NCBI RefSeq assembly: GCF_013375555.1 | Contig: NZ_JABXWB010000005.1 | Coordinates: 62,001 to 126,000 of the forward strand | DNA length: 64,000 nucleotides | Source of the DNA: Sphingobium sp. EM0848 | Lineage (GTDB): Bacteria > Pseudomonadota > Alphaproteobacteria > Sphingomonadales > Sphingomonadaceae | Direction: 5' to 3' | In this document: in pieces, positions 1 through 8,595 of the stretch | How the letters are laid out: the number at the start of each line of letters is the position of its first letter | Position numbering within the stretch: the first letter of the stretch is position 1 | Translations under genes and position numbers: made by a program | Notes under the pieces: model-generated | Seen by the model: the letters and a program-made list of their open reading frames with translations, nothing else | Told to the model about the DNA's origin: nothing | Database searches by the model: none

Positions 1-2
1 AT

Positions 3-137
3 TTCTCGCTCGGCGTGTTCGGGGACAATGTAACCGACGCCAAATATCGCAATCAGGTGTTGGGCGGCCCCTATTCGATCCAGTCGACCTGGGGCGATCC
101 GGCGACCTACGGCGTGACCGCAACGATCCGATATTGA
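3..137 (+). CDS. TonB-dependent receptor, C-terminal end only (cut by window edge)
   Basis: Only the last 44 codons are in the window, read from base 3 to a TGA at 135-137. The peptide contains a GDNVTDAKYR segment and ends TYGVTATIRY, which is the usual last pair of beta strands plus terminal aromatic residue of outer-membrane TonB-dependent receptors. The upstream part lies outside the window, so the substrate cannot be judged. The AraC-type regulator starts 11 bases downstream, so receptor and regulator are probably one transcript. The family call rests on a short tail but its pattern is characteristic. Confidence 0.75.
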   Translation, partial: FSLGVFGDNVTDAKYRNQVLGGPYSIQSTWGDPATYGVTATIRY

Positions 138-148
138 AGGAGAGGAAA

Positions 149-1192
149 ATGGCCTATCTGTCCGATCGTTCCTCGACACCAGGCGTCCGGCCTTATGCGG
201 GAGCCGGGCGCAAACCAAGACCCAAGCCGCAGATGGAGTCGAGAATGGCGCAAAACAATGCCCGCTCCACCATGTCGCTGTCCAAGCTGGTGCTGTCCAT
301 GCCGATTGAGCGGGCGGGCTTTGCGATGATCGAGATCGGCGCCGACGCCCATCTGCGCCTGCCGGCGATGAACCGCATGGGCTTTCACTATGTGCTGCGC
401 GGCGAGCTGAATTTCGAAGGGCCGGACGGCGTTCGCCGCCGTCTGGTGCCCGGAGACTTCATCTGCCTGCCGCGCGGCGCCTCCCATGCCTTTATCGGGC
501 TGGAGGCCAGCGAGGAGCCGCAGGTTGCGCGCTATCTGCGCGACCTGCCGACCTCGGAGGAACCGGCGCGATTCCGCTACGGTTCTTCCGACAAGCGGAC
601 CTGCGTCTTGAGCGGCTCGCTCCAGACATTGCGTACGGCGGCGGACTATACCGTCCCGACCCTGCCGGAGATTGTGGTCGTCCATCCCGGTGACCACCGC
701 ACCGCGTCGCCCAAGCCGTCCCCCCTCTGCGAGACGGCCCTGCAAGGGGCGGGCGCCTCCGCCTTTGCGGCGGCCATGATGCAGTTGCTGTTCACCCAAG
801 CGGTGCGCACTGCCATGAGCGGATCAGCGATCGCGCATCAGCCCGACATCTACGCCTTCCGCTTCCCACGCATCGCATCGACCCACCGGCTGATGGAGCG
901 CCATTATCACGAACCCTGGACGATCAAGCAGCTCGCGGCGGCGGCGGGGATGGCGAAATCCTCCTTCGTCACCGCCTTCACCGCCGCCATCGGGGAGCCT
1001 CCCCTCACCCGGCTGGTCGCGATCCGCCTCACCGAAGCGCGCCGCTTGCTGCGAGGCGAGCGCATGATCGCGGATATCGCCTCGGCGGTCGGCTACAAGT
1101 CGCAGGCGGCCTTCGCTCGCGCCTTTCGCCGCCATTTTGGCGAGACGCCGACCGCCGCGCGCGAGGCACTGCGCCGCGCGGGCGACGCTTGA
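149..1192 (+). CDS. AraC-family transcriptional regulator with cupin sensor domain
   Basis: A 347-residue cytoplasmic regulator. The N-terminal half is a cupin-type sensor (the FHYVLRGEL and GDFICLPRGASHAF strands match the AraC-associated Cupin_6 type). The last 100 residues form two helix-turn-helices, with ERHYHEPWTIKQLAAAAGM as the first and IADIASAVGYKSQAAFARAF as the second, ending in the family's FxxxFGETP-like segment. ATG 149 is chosen because AAGGAGAGG sits just upstream at 138-146; an in-frame TTG at 134 has no comparable site. It follows the TonB receptor directly and precedes the amidohydrolase, so it probably controls this catabolic operon in response to its substrate. A decayed relative lies at 4839-5066. 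Confidence 0.9.
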   Translation: MAYLSDRSSTPGVRPYAGAGRKPRPKPQMESRMAQNNARSTMSLSKLVLSMPIERAGFAMIEIGADAHLRLPAMNRMGFHYVLRGELNFEGPDGVRRRLVPGDFICLPRGASHAFIGLEASEEPQVARYLRDLPTSEEPARFRYGSSDKRTCVLSGSLQTLRTAADYTVPTLPEIVVVHPGDHRTASPKPSPLCETALQGAGASAFAAAMMQLLFTQAVRTAMSGSAIAHQPDIYAFRFPRIASTHRLMERHYHEPWTIKQLAAAAGMAKSSFVTAFTAAIGEPPLTRLVAIRLTEARRLLRGERMIADIASAVGYKSQAAFARAFRRHFGETPTAAREALRRAGDA

Positions 1193-1299
1193 TGCCGGGA
1201 GAATGCGAGTCTGTGCCGGACGGCCATCTTCCGGCCGTTCGCTTGGCATCGACCTGCCCACCGCGCAGGCTTTGAACAGGACAAAAGGAGAGAGTTCCG

Positions 1300-2421
1300 A
1301 TGAACAGCAAGCTGATCGAAAAGCCCATCATTTCGGCGGATTCCCATGTCACCGAGCCCGCCGATATCTTCAAGAACCGGCTGTCGAAAAAATATGAGGA
1401 GATTGCCCCCAGAATGATCCGCCGCCCTGAAGGCGGCGACGTCTTCCAGATTCCGGGGATGGACAATCTCTATCCCATTACGCTGGCATCGGCGGCGGGC
1501 AAGCGTGGCAAGGAACTGGCCGATCAGGCCTTCGCCAATTTCCTCGACTGCCATACGGGCGGCTGGGACCCCAAGCAGCGGCTCAAGGATCAGGAACGGG
1601 ACGGCATCCATGCCGAAATCCTCTATCCGAGTCTCGGCATGTTCCTGTCCAGCCATGACGATGTGGCGTATAAGTCGGCGATGTTCGGCGCCTATAATGA
1701 ATGGCTGGCCGAATATTGCGAAGCCGCACCCGACCGGCTGATTGGCCTTGGCGTCACGGCGCTGGAATCGCCTGAACAGGGGATCAAGGACCTTCGCGGG
1801 ATGAAGGAACTGGGCATGCGCGGCGTGATGATGCCCGGCTATCCGGTGATGGAGGATTATGACAGCCGTATCTATGATCCTTTTTGGGAGGCTGCGGTCG
1901 ATCTGGATATGCCCTTGAGCTTCCACATCCTGACCTACAAGGGCAATACCGGCGCCGACAAGCCGCGTGGGCCGAAGCTCAACCAGTTCATCCGCATCAT
2001 CCGCGGCAATCAGGACATTATCGGCATGCTGATCTTCGGCGGCGTGTTCGAGCGTTTCCCCAAACTGCAAGTCGTCTGCGCAGAAGCCGACGCGGGCTGG
2101 ATACCGCATTTCATGTATCGCATGGACCATGCAGTGGAGCGTTCGCCCCATAATCTGGGCGATGTGATCCTGTCGAAAAAGCCGAGCGATTATCTGAAGG
2201 AGAATATCTACCTGACCTTCCAGGACGATATCACCGCCTTCAAGTTCAAGGATGAGATGAATATCGACCGCATGATGTGGGCGAGCGACTTCCCGCATCT
2301 CGATTCCACCTATCCCCACTCGCAGGCCCTGTTGGCGGAGCATACCGCTGGCCTGACCGCGCTGGAGCGGACCAAGGTGCTGCACGACAATGTCGCCAGC
2401 CTCTACAAGCTGGCCTTCTGA
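1300..2421 (+). CDS. Amidohydrolase-2 family metal-dependent hydrolase/decarboxylase
   Basis: A 373-residue TIM-barrel protein of the ACMSD-like amidohydrolase family (PF04909). Visible family features are the early ADSHVTEP strand (a metal-binding D-x-H variant), the mid-protein barrel segments, and the late MMWASDFPHLDSTYPHS segment, which carries the conserved Asp-Pro-His of these enzymes. Members hydrolyse or decarboxylate aromatic or ring-opened acids; the substrate here is unknown. AAAAGGAGAG about 8 bases before ATG 1300 supports the start. It is separated from the AraC gene by 107 bases and followed by a REP doublet and a TauD-type dioxygenase on the same strand, so it belongs to a degradation operon. 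Confidence 0.85.
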   Translation: MNSKLIEKPIISADSHVTEPADIFKNRLSKKYEEIAPRMIRRPEGGDVFQIPGMDNLYPITLASAAGKRGKELADQAFANFLDCHTGGWDPKQRLKDQERDGIHAEILYPSLGMFLSSHDDVAYKSAMFGAYNEWLAEYCEAAPDRLIGLGVTALESPEQGIKDLRGMKELGMRGVMMPGYPVMEDYDSRIYDPFWEAAVDLDMPLSFHILTYKGNTGADKPRGPKLNQFIRIIRGNQDIIGMLIFGGVFERFPKLQVVCAEADAGWIPHFMYRMDHAVERSPHNLGDVILSKKPSDYLKENIYLTFQDDITAFKFKDEMNIDRMMWASDFPHLDSTYPHSQALLAEHTAGLTALERTKVLHDNVASLYKLAF

Positions 2422-2444
2422 TTGAGGCGCAGAACATAAATAAG

Positions 2445-2539
2445 CCCGTCATTCCCGCGCAGGCGGGAATCCATTTCCCGACCGTGCCAACCAACTCATC
2501 TTATGGGAGATGGATTCCCGCCTGCGCGGGAATGACGGG
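2445..2539. repeat. REP doublet (REPIN-like), copy 1
   Basis: A 95-base element with perfect 29-base inverted arms at 2445-2473 and 2511-2539. Each arm contains CCCGTCATTCCCGCG on its outer side, and the loop is 37 bases. This is the layout of two REP units in inverted orientation, a type abundant between genes in sphingomonads. It starts 24 bases after the amidohydrolase stop and ends 24 bases before the TauD start, so it may fold in the mRNA and act as a terminator or stabiliser between the two genes. A diverged second copy lies at 3472-3562. Confidence 0.9.
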
Positions 2540-2563
2540 AATGGGAAAGGGCAATATCTCGTC

Positions 2564-3508
2564 ATGTCCGTCACGCACAGCATCGGATCGCTGGTCGCCA
2601 CGCCGATCCAGCCCAATATCGGCGCGGAGATCAGCGGCATCGACCTCACGCTACCCATTAGCCCTGCGCAGGCCGATGATCTGCGAGCAGCGCTGCTGCG
2701 CTATCAGGTCGTTATCTTGCGCGACCAGCGGATAGACCGCGCGCAGCATACGGCCTTAGCCAGGATCTTCGCGCGTAATCCGGAAGACCCTTTCTTCTAC
2801 AGCGACACCCAGGCCCGTCCAATCAAAGGTCATCGCGAAATATTGAACGTCTATGCCGACGGCGTGACGCGCACGGCGGCGGATATCTGGCACACCGACG
2901 GAAGCTGGGCCGAATGCCCGCCCGAAATATCGGTGCTACGCTCGACCGAGATCATGCCCTCGCTGGGCGGCGACACCTGTTTTGCCAGCGCGGGGGACGC
3001 CTATGACGGCCTGCCCGATGCAATGAAGACGCGGATCGATGGGCTGCGCGCGCTGCACTGGAAGGGCTTTGCGCAGAAGGCGGGCGGCTATGGCGGTCTT
3101 GCCGACAGCAAGCGGATGGAAGAGGCCAAGCGAGCCTACCCGCCGGTCGCGCATCCGATGGTGCGGGTTCATCCCGAAACCGGGCGGCGCACGCTGTTCG
3201 TGAATGCGGTCTATACCGGCGAAGTGGTGGGCATGGATCAAGCGGAGAGCGACGCGCTGCTCGCGCTTCTCTTCAACGAAGTCCAGAAACCGGATTATCA
3301 GATGCGCCTGCGTTGGACGACCAACGCCATCGCCGTCTGGGACAATCGCGCGGTCCAGCACGCCGCGACGGGCAATTATACCGAGCCGCGCATGCTGGAG
3401 CGGATTACGACCGCTGGCTATGGTTCGGTGCTGGGACCGGGTGATGTGGATGTAACCGCCAATTCACACCTCGTCATTCCCGCGAAAGCGGGAACCCATC
3501 TCCCATAA
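2564..3508 (+). CDS. TauD/TfdA-family Fe(II)/2-oxoglutarate dioxygenase
   Basis: A 314-residue non-haem iron oxygenase. The iron ligands are visible as H110-x-D112 (IWHTDGSW) and the distal H266 (NRAVQHAAT), and an Arg after it (R276 or R280) would bind 2-oxoglutarate. The family hydroxylates taurine, alkyl sulfates, phenoxyacids and similar compounds; the substrate here is not evident. ATG 2564 is preferred because a longer reading from 2510 would start inside REP copy 1. The 3' end is odd: the last residues (VIPAKAGTHLP) and the TAA come from REP copy 2, so the original stop was replaced by the element. Confidence 0.85.
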   Translation: MSVTHSIGSLVATPIQPNIGAEISGIDLTLPISPAQADDLRAALLRYQVVILRDQRIDRAQHTALARIFARNPEDPFFYSDTQARPIKGHREILNVYADGVTRTAADIWHTDGSWAECPPEISVLRSTEIMPSLGGDTCFASAGDAYDGLPDAMKTRIDGLRALHWKGFAQKAGGYGGLADSKRMEEAKRAYPPVAHPMVRVHPETGRRTLFVNAVYTGEVVGMDQAESDALLALLFNEVQKPDYQMRLRWTTNAIAVWDNRAVQHAATGNYTEPRMLERITTAGYGSVLGPGDVDVTANSHLVIPAKAGTHLP

Positions 3509-3562
3509 GAAGTCCTATTCGGAACGGTTGGGAGATGGATCCCCGCCTCCGCGGGGATGACG
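3472..3562. repeat. REP doublet (REPIN-like), copy 2
   Basis: A 91-base imperfect inverted repeat. The left arm begins GTCATTCCCGCGAAAGCGGG and runs into CCATCTCCCA; the right arm is the near reverse complement ending CCGCGGGGATGAC at 3562. It has the same design as copy 1 but more mismatches. It overlaps the last codons of the TauD gene and supplies its stop codon, and it ends 7 bases before the convergent MFS gene stop, so it may also act as a two-way terminator. Confidence 0.85.
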
Positions 3563-3568
3563 GTTTTT

Positions 3569-4813
3569 TCAAGCCGATCGCCTCTCTAACCCGCCAGCTT
3601 TCTTTTCCCCACGCGCTGCTCCGCTACCCGGCAAGCTCCCAAACAGCAGGCCCCCAATCAGCAACCCACCTGCCGACAGCAGAATCGCCTTGTCATAGCT
3701 GCCGAAGCGGTCGAACAACGTCCCGAACATATAGGCACCGAACCCAAAACCGGCGGACGTGCACATCGAAAAAGTCCCGAAGATCGCCGAGAAGTTCACC
3801 AACCCGAACTGCCGCGCCGCAAAGAAGGCGTGGAAGTCGCCCTCCGCCCCCATGGCACAGCCGGTCATGACCAGAAAGACCGCGCAGCCAAGGATCGTCG
3901 GCGTCGGATCGAGCATCAGCAACGTGGCCCCCACCGCGCAAAGGAGAACCCCAAAGGCCACCAAAGGCGGCCGGAAACTGTCGAGCAGAAACCCCACGCC
4001 CGTCCGCCCGATCACCACGCTGGTCACGAACAGCGACCCCAGCAAAGCGACCTTCACGCTCGACAGCCCCTTGTCCGACAGCAGGGCAGCATATTGATGG
4101 ACCAGCCCCCCCAACGGCAGCGTCGAGGCGACCGTCGCAAGGATCAACTTCCAATAGGTCGCCGTGCGCACCGCCTGCCCCAGCGTCAGCCCATCCGCAC
4201 CCTCCTTCTTCGCCCTCCTCGCCAGACGCTCACCCACGGCGCGCTGAGCGATCAATAGCCCCGGCAGGCCCACGAACAGGGCGAGGCATCCCAAGGCCAC
4301 ATAACCCGCGCGCCAGCTCGCCACGCCGATCAGCGCCACCAGCGCTGGGGCGAACAGTGCGAGCAGCATCGCCGGCCCGCTCATCATGATACCCAGCGCC
4401 AAGCCCCGCCGCCGCTGGAAGGTCGCCGCCACCAGCGGCGCGATCACGGCCGGCGTCACCGCCGAATAGGCCAGCGCCGTCAGGAACAGGAGGCCGTAGA
4501 AAAGCGTCAGACTGCTCGTCACCGCCGCCAGCAGAAAGCACATGACCGCATAGCAAAGCAGCCCCACGGAACCGACCGCACGCGGGCCGAAGCGATCGGT
4601 CAGCACCCCCATGAACGGCATGCTGACTCCCACCGTCAGCGACGCGATGGTCGCGCCAAAGGCAATCTCCCCCCGCGACCAGTCGAAGGCGGTGGCCAGC
4701 GGCTTCACAAAATAGCTGGCGGCATAGACGAACAGGGACGCACCGCTCGCCACCGCGCAGGTCGCGCCGAACAGGACGGGCCAATGGTCGCGAAATTCAT
4801 GTCTGTCGTCCAT
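3569..4813 (-). CDS. MFS transporter (12 TM, carboxylate/OFA-like)
   Basis: A 414-residue major facilitator permease of the inner membrane. About twelve hydrophobic segments are visible, with the loop 2-3 signature MGVLTDRFGPRAVGS after TM2 and a charged central loop (ERLARRAKKEGADG) between the two six-helix bundles. The sequence type resembles monocarboxylate or oxalate/formate antiporter-like MFS proteins, so an acid substrate or product is likely but not shown. ATG 4813 is chosen because GAGAGG lies 7 bases upstream; ATG 4819 two codons earlier would be too close. It is convergent with the TauD gene and lies downstream of the AraC remnant. Confidence 0.85.
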   Translation of the reverse strand: MDDRHEFRDHWPVLFGATCAVASGASLFVYAASYFVKPLATAFDWSRGEIAFGATIASLTVGVSMPFMGVLTDRFGPRAVGSVGLLCYAVMCFLLAAVTSSLTLFYGLLFLTALAYSAVTPAVIAPLVAATFQRRRGLALGIMMSGPAMLLALFAPALVALIGVASWRAGYVALGCLALFVGLPGLLIAQRAVGERLARRAKKEGADGLTLGQAVRTATYWKLILATVASTLPLGGLVHQYAALLSDKGLSSVKVALLGSLFVTSVVIGRTGVGFLLDSFRPPLVAFGVLLCAVGATLLMLDPTPTILGCAVFLVMTGCAMGAEGDFHAFFAARQFGLVNFSAIFGTFSMCTSAGFGFGAYMFGTLFDRFGSYDKAILLSAGGLLIGGLLFGSLPGSGAARGEKKAGGLERRSA

Positions 4814-4838
4814 AACCATCCTCTCGAACTTTTTATTG

Positions 4839-5066
4839 TCAGCCTTTGCCGCGGAGCGAGCGGCGCACGGCGGCCGGTGTCTCGCAATATTGGCGACGGA
4901 AGGCACGGTTGAACGCCGCCTGCGAGCGGTAGCCGACATTGGCCGCGTCATCGCGCATCACCCGCTCTCCACCCAGCAGGCGCCGCGCTTCAATCAGCCG
5001 GATACGGGTCAACCGCGCGGCGGGCGTTTCCCCCAGCACATTGGCAAAATCGGCAAAATCTCGCGG
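4839..5066 (-). pseudogene. AraC-family regulator remnant (C-terminal helix-turn-helix only)
   Basis: The minus strand here encodes the end of an AraC regulator: RLTRIRLIEARRLLGGERV followed by a second HTH, NVGYRSQAAFNRAF, and the ending RRSLRGKG. It aligns with the last 75 residues of the intact regulator at 149-1192 (RLVAIRLTEARRLLRGERM, AVGYKSQAAFARAF). The N-terminal sensor domain and first helix-turn-helix are gone, replaced by the 3' end of the LuxC-like gene. There is no suitable start, so this is a gene fragment. Confidence 0.75.
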
Positions 5067-5104
5067 TCGATCGGCAAAAGTGCCGAACCGAGGGCGGCAG
5101 AGCC

Positions 5105-6592
5105 TCAAGGCAACCAAGGCGCCTGCCCCTTTTCCGGCGACCGCATCTCGTTGATGATCCACTTGCCCATGCGCCGCATCAGCTCCAGTCCATCCTGCGG
5201 CTGCGCGTTGGAGGCCTGCACGGCAAAGCCCAGCGACACGAAACGCTGCGCCCCATGGAGCGGCAGGACATCCAGCAATTCCGCCTTCAGGCTCTCGGGA
5301 TAAACTCCGACGGTCTGGGTATAGGCATTGACCGCCCCCACCACATCATCAATCCGATCCACCGGCACCAGATTCGCGGTGCGGTCCACAAGGCTGGTCG
5401 AAAAGTCCACCGGATCGGCCATTTGCGACACGATGATCGCACCCTCCCCGCCCTTGCCGCCAATCACCTTATACCATTCATCCTGCAAACGCAGCGCATC
5501 GACATGCGCCTTCAACTCGCGGTCATAGCGCTTGGCAACCGTGCTGGTCCGCTCAGGTAGCGTCTGGATATGTGCATAAACCAACTCCCCGAAGCGGTTG
5601 AGCCTCTCGATCCCCGCTTCATCCGTGCCGGACAAGGCATAAACCACCCGCGCATTGACGCAGCCGACCTGATTGATCGCGCCAATGTCGCTCGCCAGCC
5701 GGACGGCGGCGTCCTGCATCCCCTCCTCACTGGCAAAGGCTTCCTCGCCAATGATGCTGGCGCTGCGCTTGGGGTCGAGCGAGATCAGCTCCAGCCCCGG
5801 CTGGATATATTGGGTCACATGCTTGACCGAGGCAAAGCCGCCCCAGGCGACGATCTTCTCGACATAATGGGGCTGGTACAGTCTCTCCTCGAACGCCGTG
5901 TCGCCGCCCCGCCAATAGCCGACGGTCAGATGCCGGGTCAGCGGATGGTCGGGCGCCATGTCGATCATGGTCTGCGCGATCGCGATCGCGGTGAAGGGAT
6001 CGTTGGACGGCGCCTTGATGATCGCGTCGCTGCGCAGCAAGGCGTTGCGGATGATCGTCGCAGCCGAGATAGTCGGGCTGTTGCCCGCGATCACATGCAG
6101 CGTCCGCGCCCCGAAACAGCGGATGCCGAGCCGCAGCCCATTCAGCCGCTCCTCCTCCACCCAGCCTTCCAGATAAGGAATGCCGATCATCTTGTCGGCC
6201 ATTTCCCGCATTACGGCGCGGTCGAACTTGGATTTCAGGTCGGCATAGGAGGCGTCGACCAGCGGCGGCGTGGTCGGCGCGGTGAGGTAAGACAGGTCGC
6301 GCGCCCTGGCGAGATGTTCATTGTCCGCAACGTCCAGCCGCGTACCCAGCTCCTCCAGATAGTCGAGAATATCGTCGAACTTCAGCCGGTAGAGATCGGC
6401 CATATGCGCTGGATTTTTGAGCGGCAGCCGGTCGAGATATTTATGCGCGTCCGGAGTGAGAAAAGTCAGATCCCCGCCCCTTCCGCCGACCTCGATCAGA
6501 TTGTCGCTGATCACCTCGCCCCGGATGATGAGGCTGGCGATGGGGAGTTGACGGCCGGCTCCCGCAACGTCGAGCTTTTCTTCCATGCCCAT
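5105..6592 (-). CDS. LuxC-like acyl-CoA reductase
   Basis: A 495-residue NADPH-dependent reductase of the LuxC family (PF05893, aldehyde dehydrogenase fold). It would reduce a thioester or acyl-enzyme to the aldehyde. The nucleophile is C311 in NQVGCVNARVV, and HVIAGNSPTISAATIIRNALL fits the nucleotide-binding region. ATG 6592 is preferred because AAGGA lies 7 bases upstream; a GTG at 6607 overlaps the LuxE stop (GTGA) and is possible. The gene follows the LuxE-like gene with close coupling, so the two form an acid-reducing pair as in bioluminescence, but no luxA or luxB is present. Confidence 0.85.
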   Translation of the reverse strand: MGMEEKLDVAGAGRQLPIASLIIRGEVISDNLIEVGGRGGDLTFLTPDAHKYLDRLPLKNPAHMADLYRLKFDDILDYLEELGTRLDVADNEHLARARDLSYLTAPTTPPLVDASYADLKSKFDRAVMREMADKMIGIPYLEGWVEEERLNGLRLGIRCFGARTLHVIAGNSPTISAATIIRNALLRSDAIIKAPSNDPFTAIAIAQTMIDMAPDHPLTRHLTVGYWRGGDTAFEERLYQPHYVEKIVAWGGFASVKHVTQYIQPGLELISLDPKRSASIIGEEAFASEEGMQDAAVRLASDIGAINQVGCVNARVVYALSGTDEAGIERLNRFGELVYAHIQTLPERTSTVAKRYDRELKAHVDALRLQDEWYKVIGGKGGEGAIIVSQMADPVDFSTSLVDRTANLVPVDRIDDVVGAVNAYTQTVGVYPESLKAELLDVLPLHGAQRFVSLGFAVQASNAQPQDGLELMRRMGKWIINEMRSPEKGQAPWLP

Positions 6593-6603
6593 GGTCCGAT
6601 CCT

Positions 6604-8052
6604 TCACTGAAAGCTGGTGAGGAAGCTCATCGCTTCCTTGTGCGCGCCTTCGGTCGCGGCGCAGCTGATCTTGTCATCGCCGCCGCGCTTGGCGCTGAGG
6701 CGCTCGATCCCGTCCATCGCATAGACGGTGGACTGGCCGCAGCCGCAGGGTTCATCCCATTCGATCGTGACTTCATCGCCGGTGATGAAGCCGCCCCAGC
6801 GCGTCTCCGACCCCAGGTCGAAGAAGGCCGCCCTTCCCATCGCCCGCCCCTTACGCGGCAACAATTCGCTGGTGTCGGGGTCCAGCAGGAATGGAATGAT
6901 CCAGGGACAGAAATGATAATGACCATGGCTGCATTTCTTGTGCCAGCCCTTCACCTCGGTCATGCCGTAGCACATCTTGCTATTTTCGATGCCGATGAAG
7001 TCGCAGACTTGCTGACGCCAATCTTCAGGCATCTTCACGCCATTTTTGGAGTCGCCGCCGGTGCCGATCACCGAATTGGGTGCAAAAACGCGGGACAAGC
7101 CCTTTTCCTGACCGATCCGCACCAGATTGAAGAGCAGGTTCTGAGCACCCCAGAAGAAGATGCGCTTACCCTGATAATTTTCCGCAATGTCCGTGAAGAA
7201 GGCGTCGAGCCGCGCCGGCATTTCCGCCTGCAACGCTTCATATTCCGCCTTGCGCGCCATCATCACAGGCGAGATGTCGAGCTTTTCCAACTCGCCCTTC
7301 GCCGCCGCGGCCTGAATCCGCGCGGCGAGATAGAGGAGGTCTGAACTCATCCGGCCAGGGAAGGGAACCAGCAGCCGTTCCTCCGTTTTGCTGACATATT
7401 TGACGAACAGGTCGCAGGTGCGGACATGGCCCGACCCGCCATGACGGAAATAGGGATAGATGACGTAGAAATCGCCGCCCTCGTCCATGACCGACGGATC
7501 GTCGCCAAATTCCTGAAGCGCGATCACGCGGGCGGTCTTGCCGAACTTGTCCCACTCATGTTTCGAGATGGGGAGGAAGGTCATGGTGCCCGACGTGCCG
7601 CTGCTGTGCATGATCACCAGCGGGCTTTCGCGGTCCATAAGTTCCATCCAGTCGTCGATCGTCTGGCACTCCGACACATCGATGCCCGTCAGATCGAACG
7701 TCGTGAGCTTCGAGAGGAACTTGTTGATCTCGGCAAAGCGGCCCTTCTCCAGAAAGGCGGGGGGATAGCTTTTGTACATGGTGTGCTCGAACAGCAGCGG
7801 TACCACATCGTCAATCTCGCGCATTTCCGCAATCTCCTGCGCGTCCGCGAGCTTCTTCAGCATCGGCACGCGATCCTTGAGATCGGCAAAACGCTGCCGC
7901 AACCCTTCTCGCTGGAGCGCCGCCAGCCGATCGCGATCGATCGACTGCATCTTCGTGAAGCTATGCTCGAAAAATGCCGCCGGATCGTCGCACAAAGCCT
8001 TCGCCTGAGAGGCGATATCCGTCCGCCCGGCAAGATCGATCGCTTCGGTCAT
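6604..8052 (-). CDS. LuxE-like acyl-protein synthetase / adenylate-forming enzyme
   Basis: A 482-residue protein with an N-terminal half unlike short LuxE proteins and a LuxE-type (PF04443) adenylation core. The ATP loop is HSSGTSGTMTF and a later segment, MCYGMTEVKGWHKKC, matches the adenylate-forming family's YGxTE motif. A late WDEPCGCG segment is also characteristic. It should activate a carboxylic acid with ATP and pass the acyl group to the LuxC-like reductase downstream. It is longer than luminous-bacterium LuxE (about 370 residues). ATG 8052 has GAGGTG 6 bases upstream and is preferred over a TTG at 8070. The acid used is unknown. Confidence 0.8.
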   Translation of the reverse strand: MTEAIDLAGRTDIASQAKALCDDPAAFFEHSFTKMQSIDRDRLAALQREGLRQRFADLKDRVPMLKKLADAQEIAEMREIDDVVPLLFEHTMYKSYPPAFLEKGRFAEINKFLSKLTTFDLTGIDVSECQTIDDWMELMDRESPLVIMHSSGTSGTMTFLPISKHEWDKFGKTARVIALQEFGDDPSVMDEGGDFYVIYPYFRHGGSGHVRTCDLFVKYVSKTEERLLVPFPGRMSSDLLYLAARIQAAAAKGELEKLDISPVMMARKAEYEALQAEMPARLDAFFTDIAENYQGKRIFFWGAQNLLFNLVRIGQEKGLSRVFAPNSVIGTGGDSKNGVKMPEDWRQQVCDFIGIENSKMCYGMTEVKGWHKKCSHGHYHFCPWIIPFLLDPDTSELLPRKGRAMGRAAFFDLGSETRWGGFITGDEVTIEWDEPCGCGQSTVYAMDGIERLSAKRGGDDKISCAATEGAHKEAMSFLTSFQ

Positions 8053-8221
8053 AAGTCGCACCTCATTCAAGAGCAGGACGCACCCTATCGCGCCATCACC
8101 TGTCGAGCTAAGACCCGAGCGGAACCGGTATCAACCCCGAGCCGCTTCACGCGGTCGGATTGCAAAAAATGCTGGTCGAGCGGCAAAATGGACTTACGCT
8201 CGACAGACCCCATCGAGTCTG

Positions 8222-8233
8222 TTAATCGATTAG
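8222..8233. promoter_or_regulatory. Palindrome in divergent luxE-like/ferredoxin promoter region
   Basis: The 193-base gap between the leftward LuxE-like gene and the rightward ferredoxin contains TTAATCGATTAG, with a perfect 10-base palindrome TAATCGATTA at 8223-8232, 14 bases before the ferredoxin ATG. It could be a regulator-binding site. Position and symmetry are seen; function is inferred. Confidence 0.3.
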
Positions 8234-8245
8234 CTAAACAATATC

Positions 8246-8578
8246 ATGGAGAGCATAGTGGTTCGAGCGATTTTTCACACCCCATCTGGCGACCGGCGCG
8301 AAATCGACGCGCAATGCGGCGTGTCACTGATGGAATCGGCAAAGGCCGCCAGCGTCGAAGGGATCGACGCCGACTGCGGCGGTTCGATGGTGTGCGGAAC
8401 CTGCCATATCCATGTCAGCCCGGAATGGCTGGAGCGCCTGCCCGCCCCAGAGGATATGGAAGCGACCATCCTCGATTGCGTCCCCGATCCTCATCCCCAG
8501 GCACGCCTGTCCTGCCAAATCGTCGTGACGCCGGAGATGGACGGCATCGAGGTCATAGTGCCCACCGCGCAGCGGTGA
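8246..8578 (+). CDS. Adrenodoxin-type [2Fe-2S] ferredoxin
   Basis: A 110-residue electron carrier with cluster ligands C44, C50, C53 and C90 (C-x5-C-x2-C-x36-C), the adrenodoxin/putidaredoxin pattern. Such ferredoxins feed electrons to P450s or Rieske oxygenases. Neither a P450 nor a ferredoxin reductase is adjacent, so it is an orphan here; it may serve an oxygenase elsewhere. The start is uncertain: ATG 8246 lacks a clear ribosome site, while GTG 8258 has GGAGAG (8248-8253) just upstream and would give 106 residues. It converges with the SDR gene, 17 bases away. Confidence 0.88.
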   Translation: MESIVVRAIFHTPSGDRREIDAQCGVSLMESAKAASVEGIDADCGGSMVCGTCHIHVSPEWLERLPAPEDMEATILDCVPDPHPQARLSCQIVVTPEMDGIEVIVPTAQR

Positions 8579-8595
8579 GGCACCCCTCGCCCTTC

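Noticed and set aside
5105..8052. Bioluminescence operon
   Set aside because: Only luxC- and luxE-like genes are present; no luxA, luxB or luxD-like gene is in the window.
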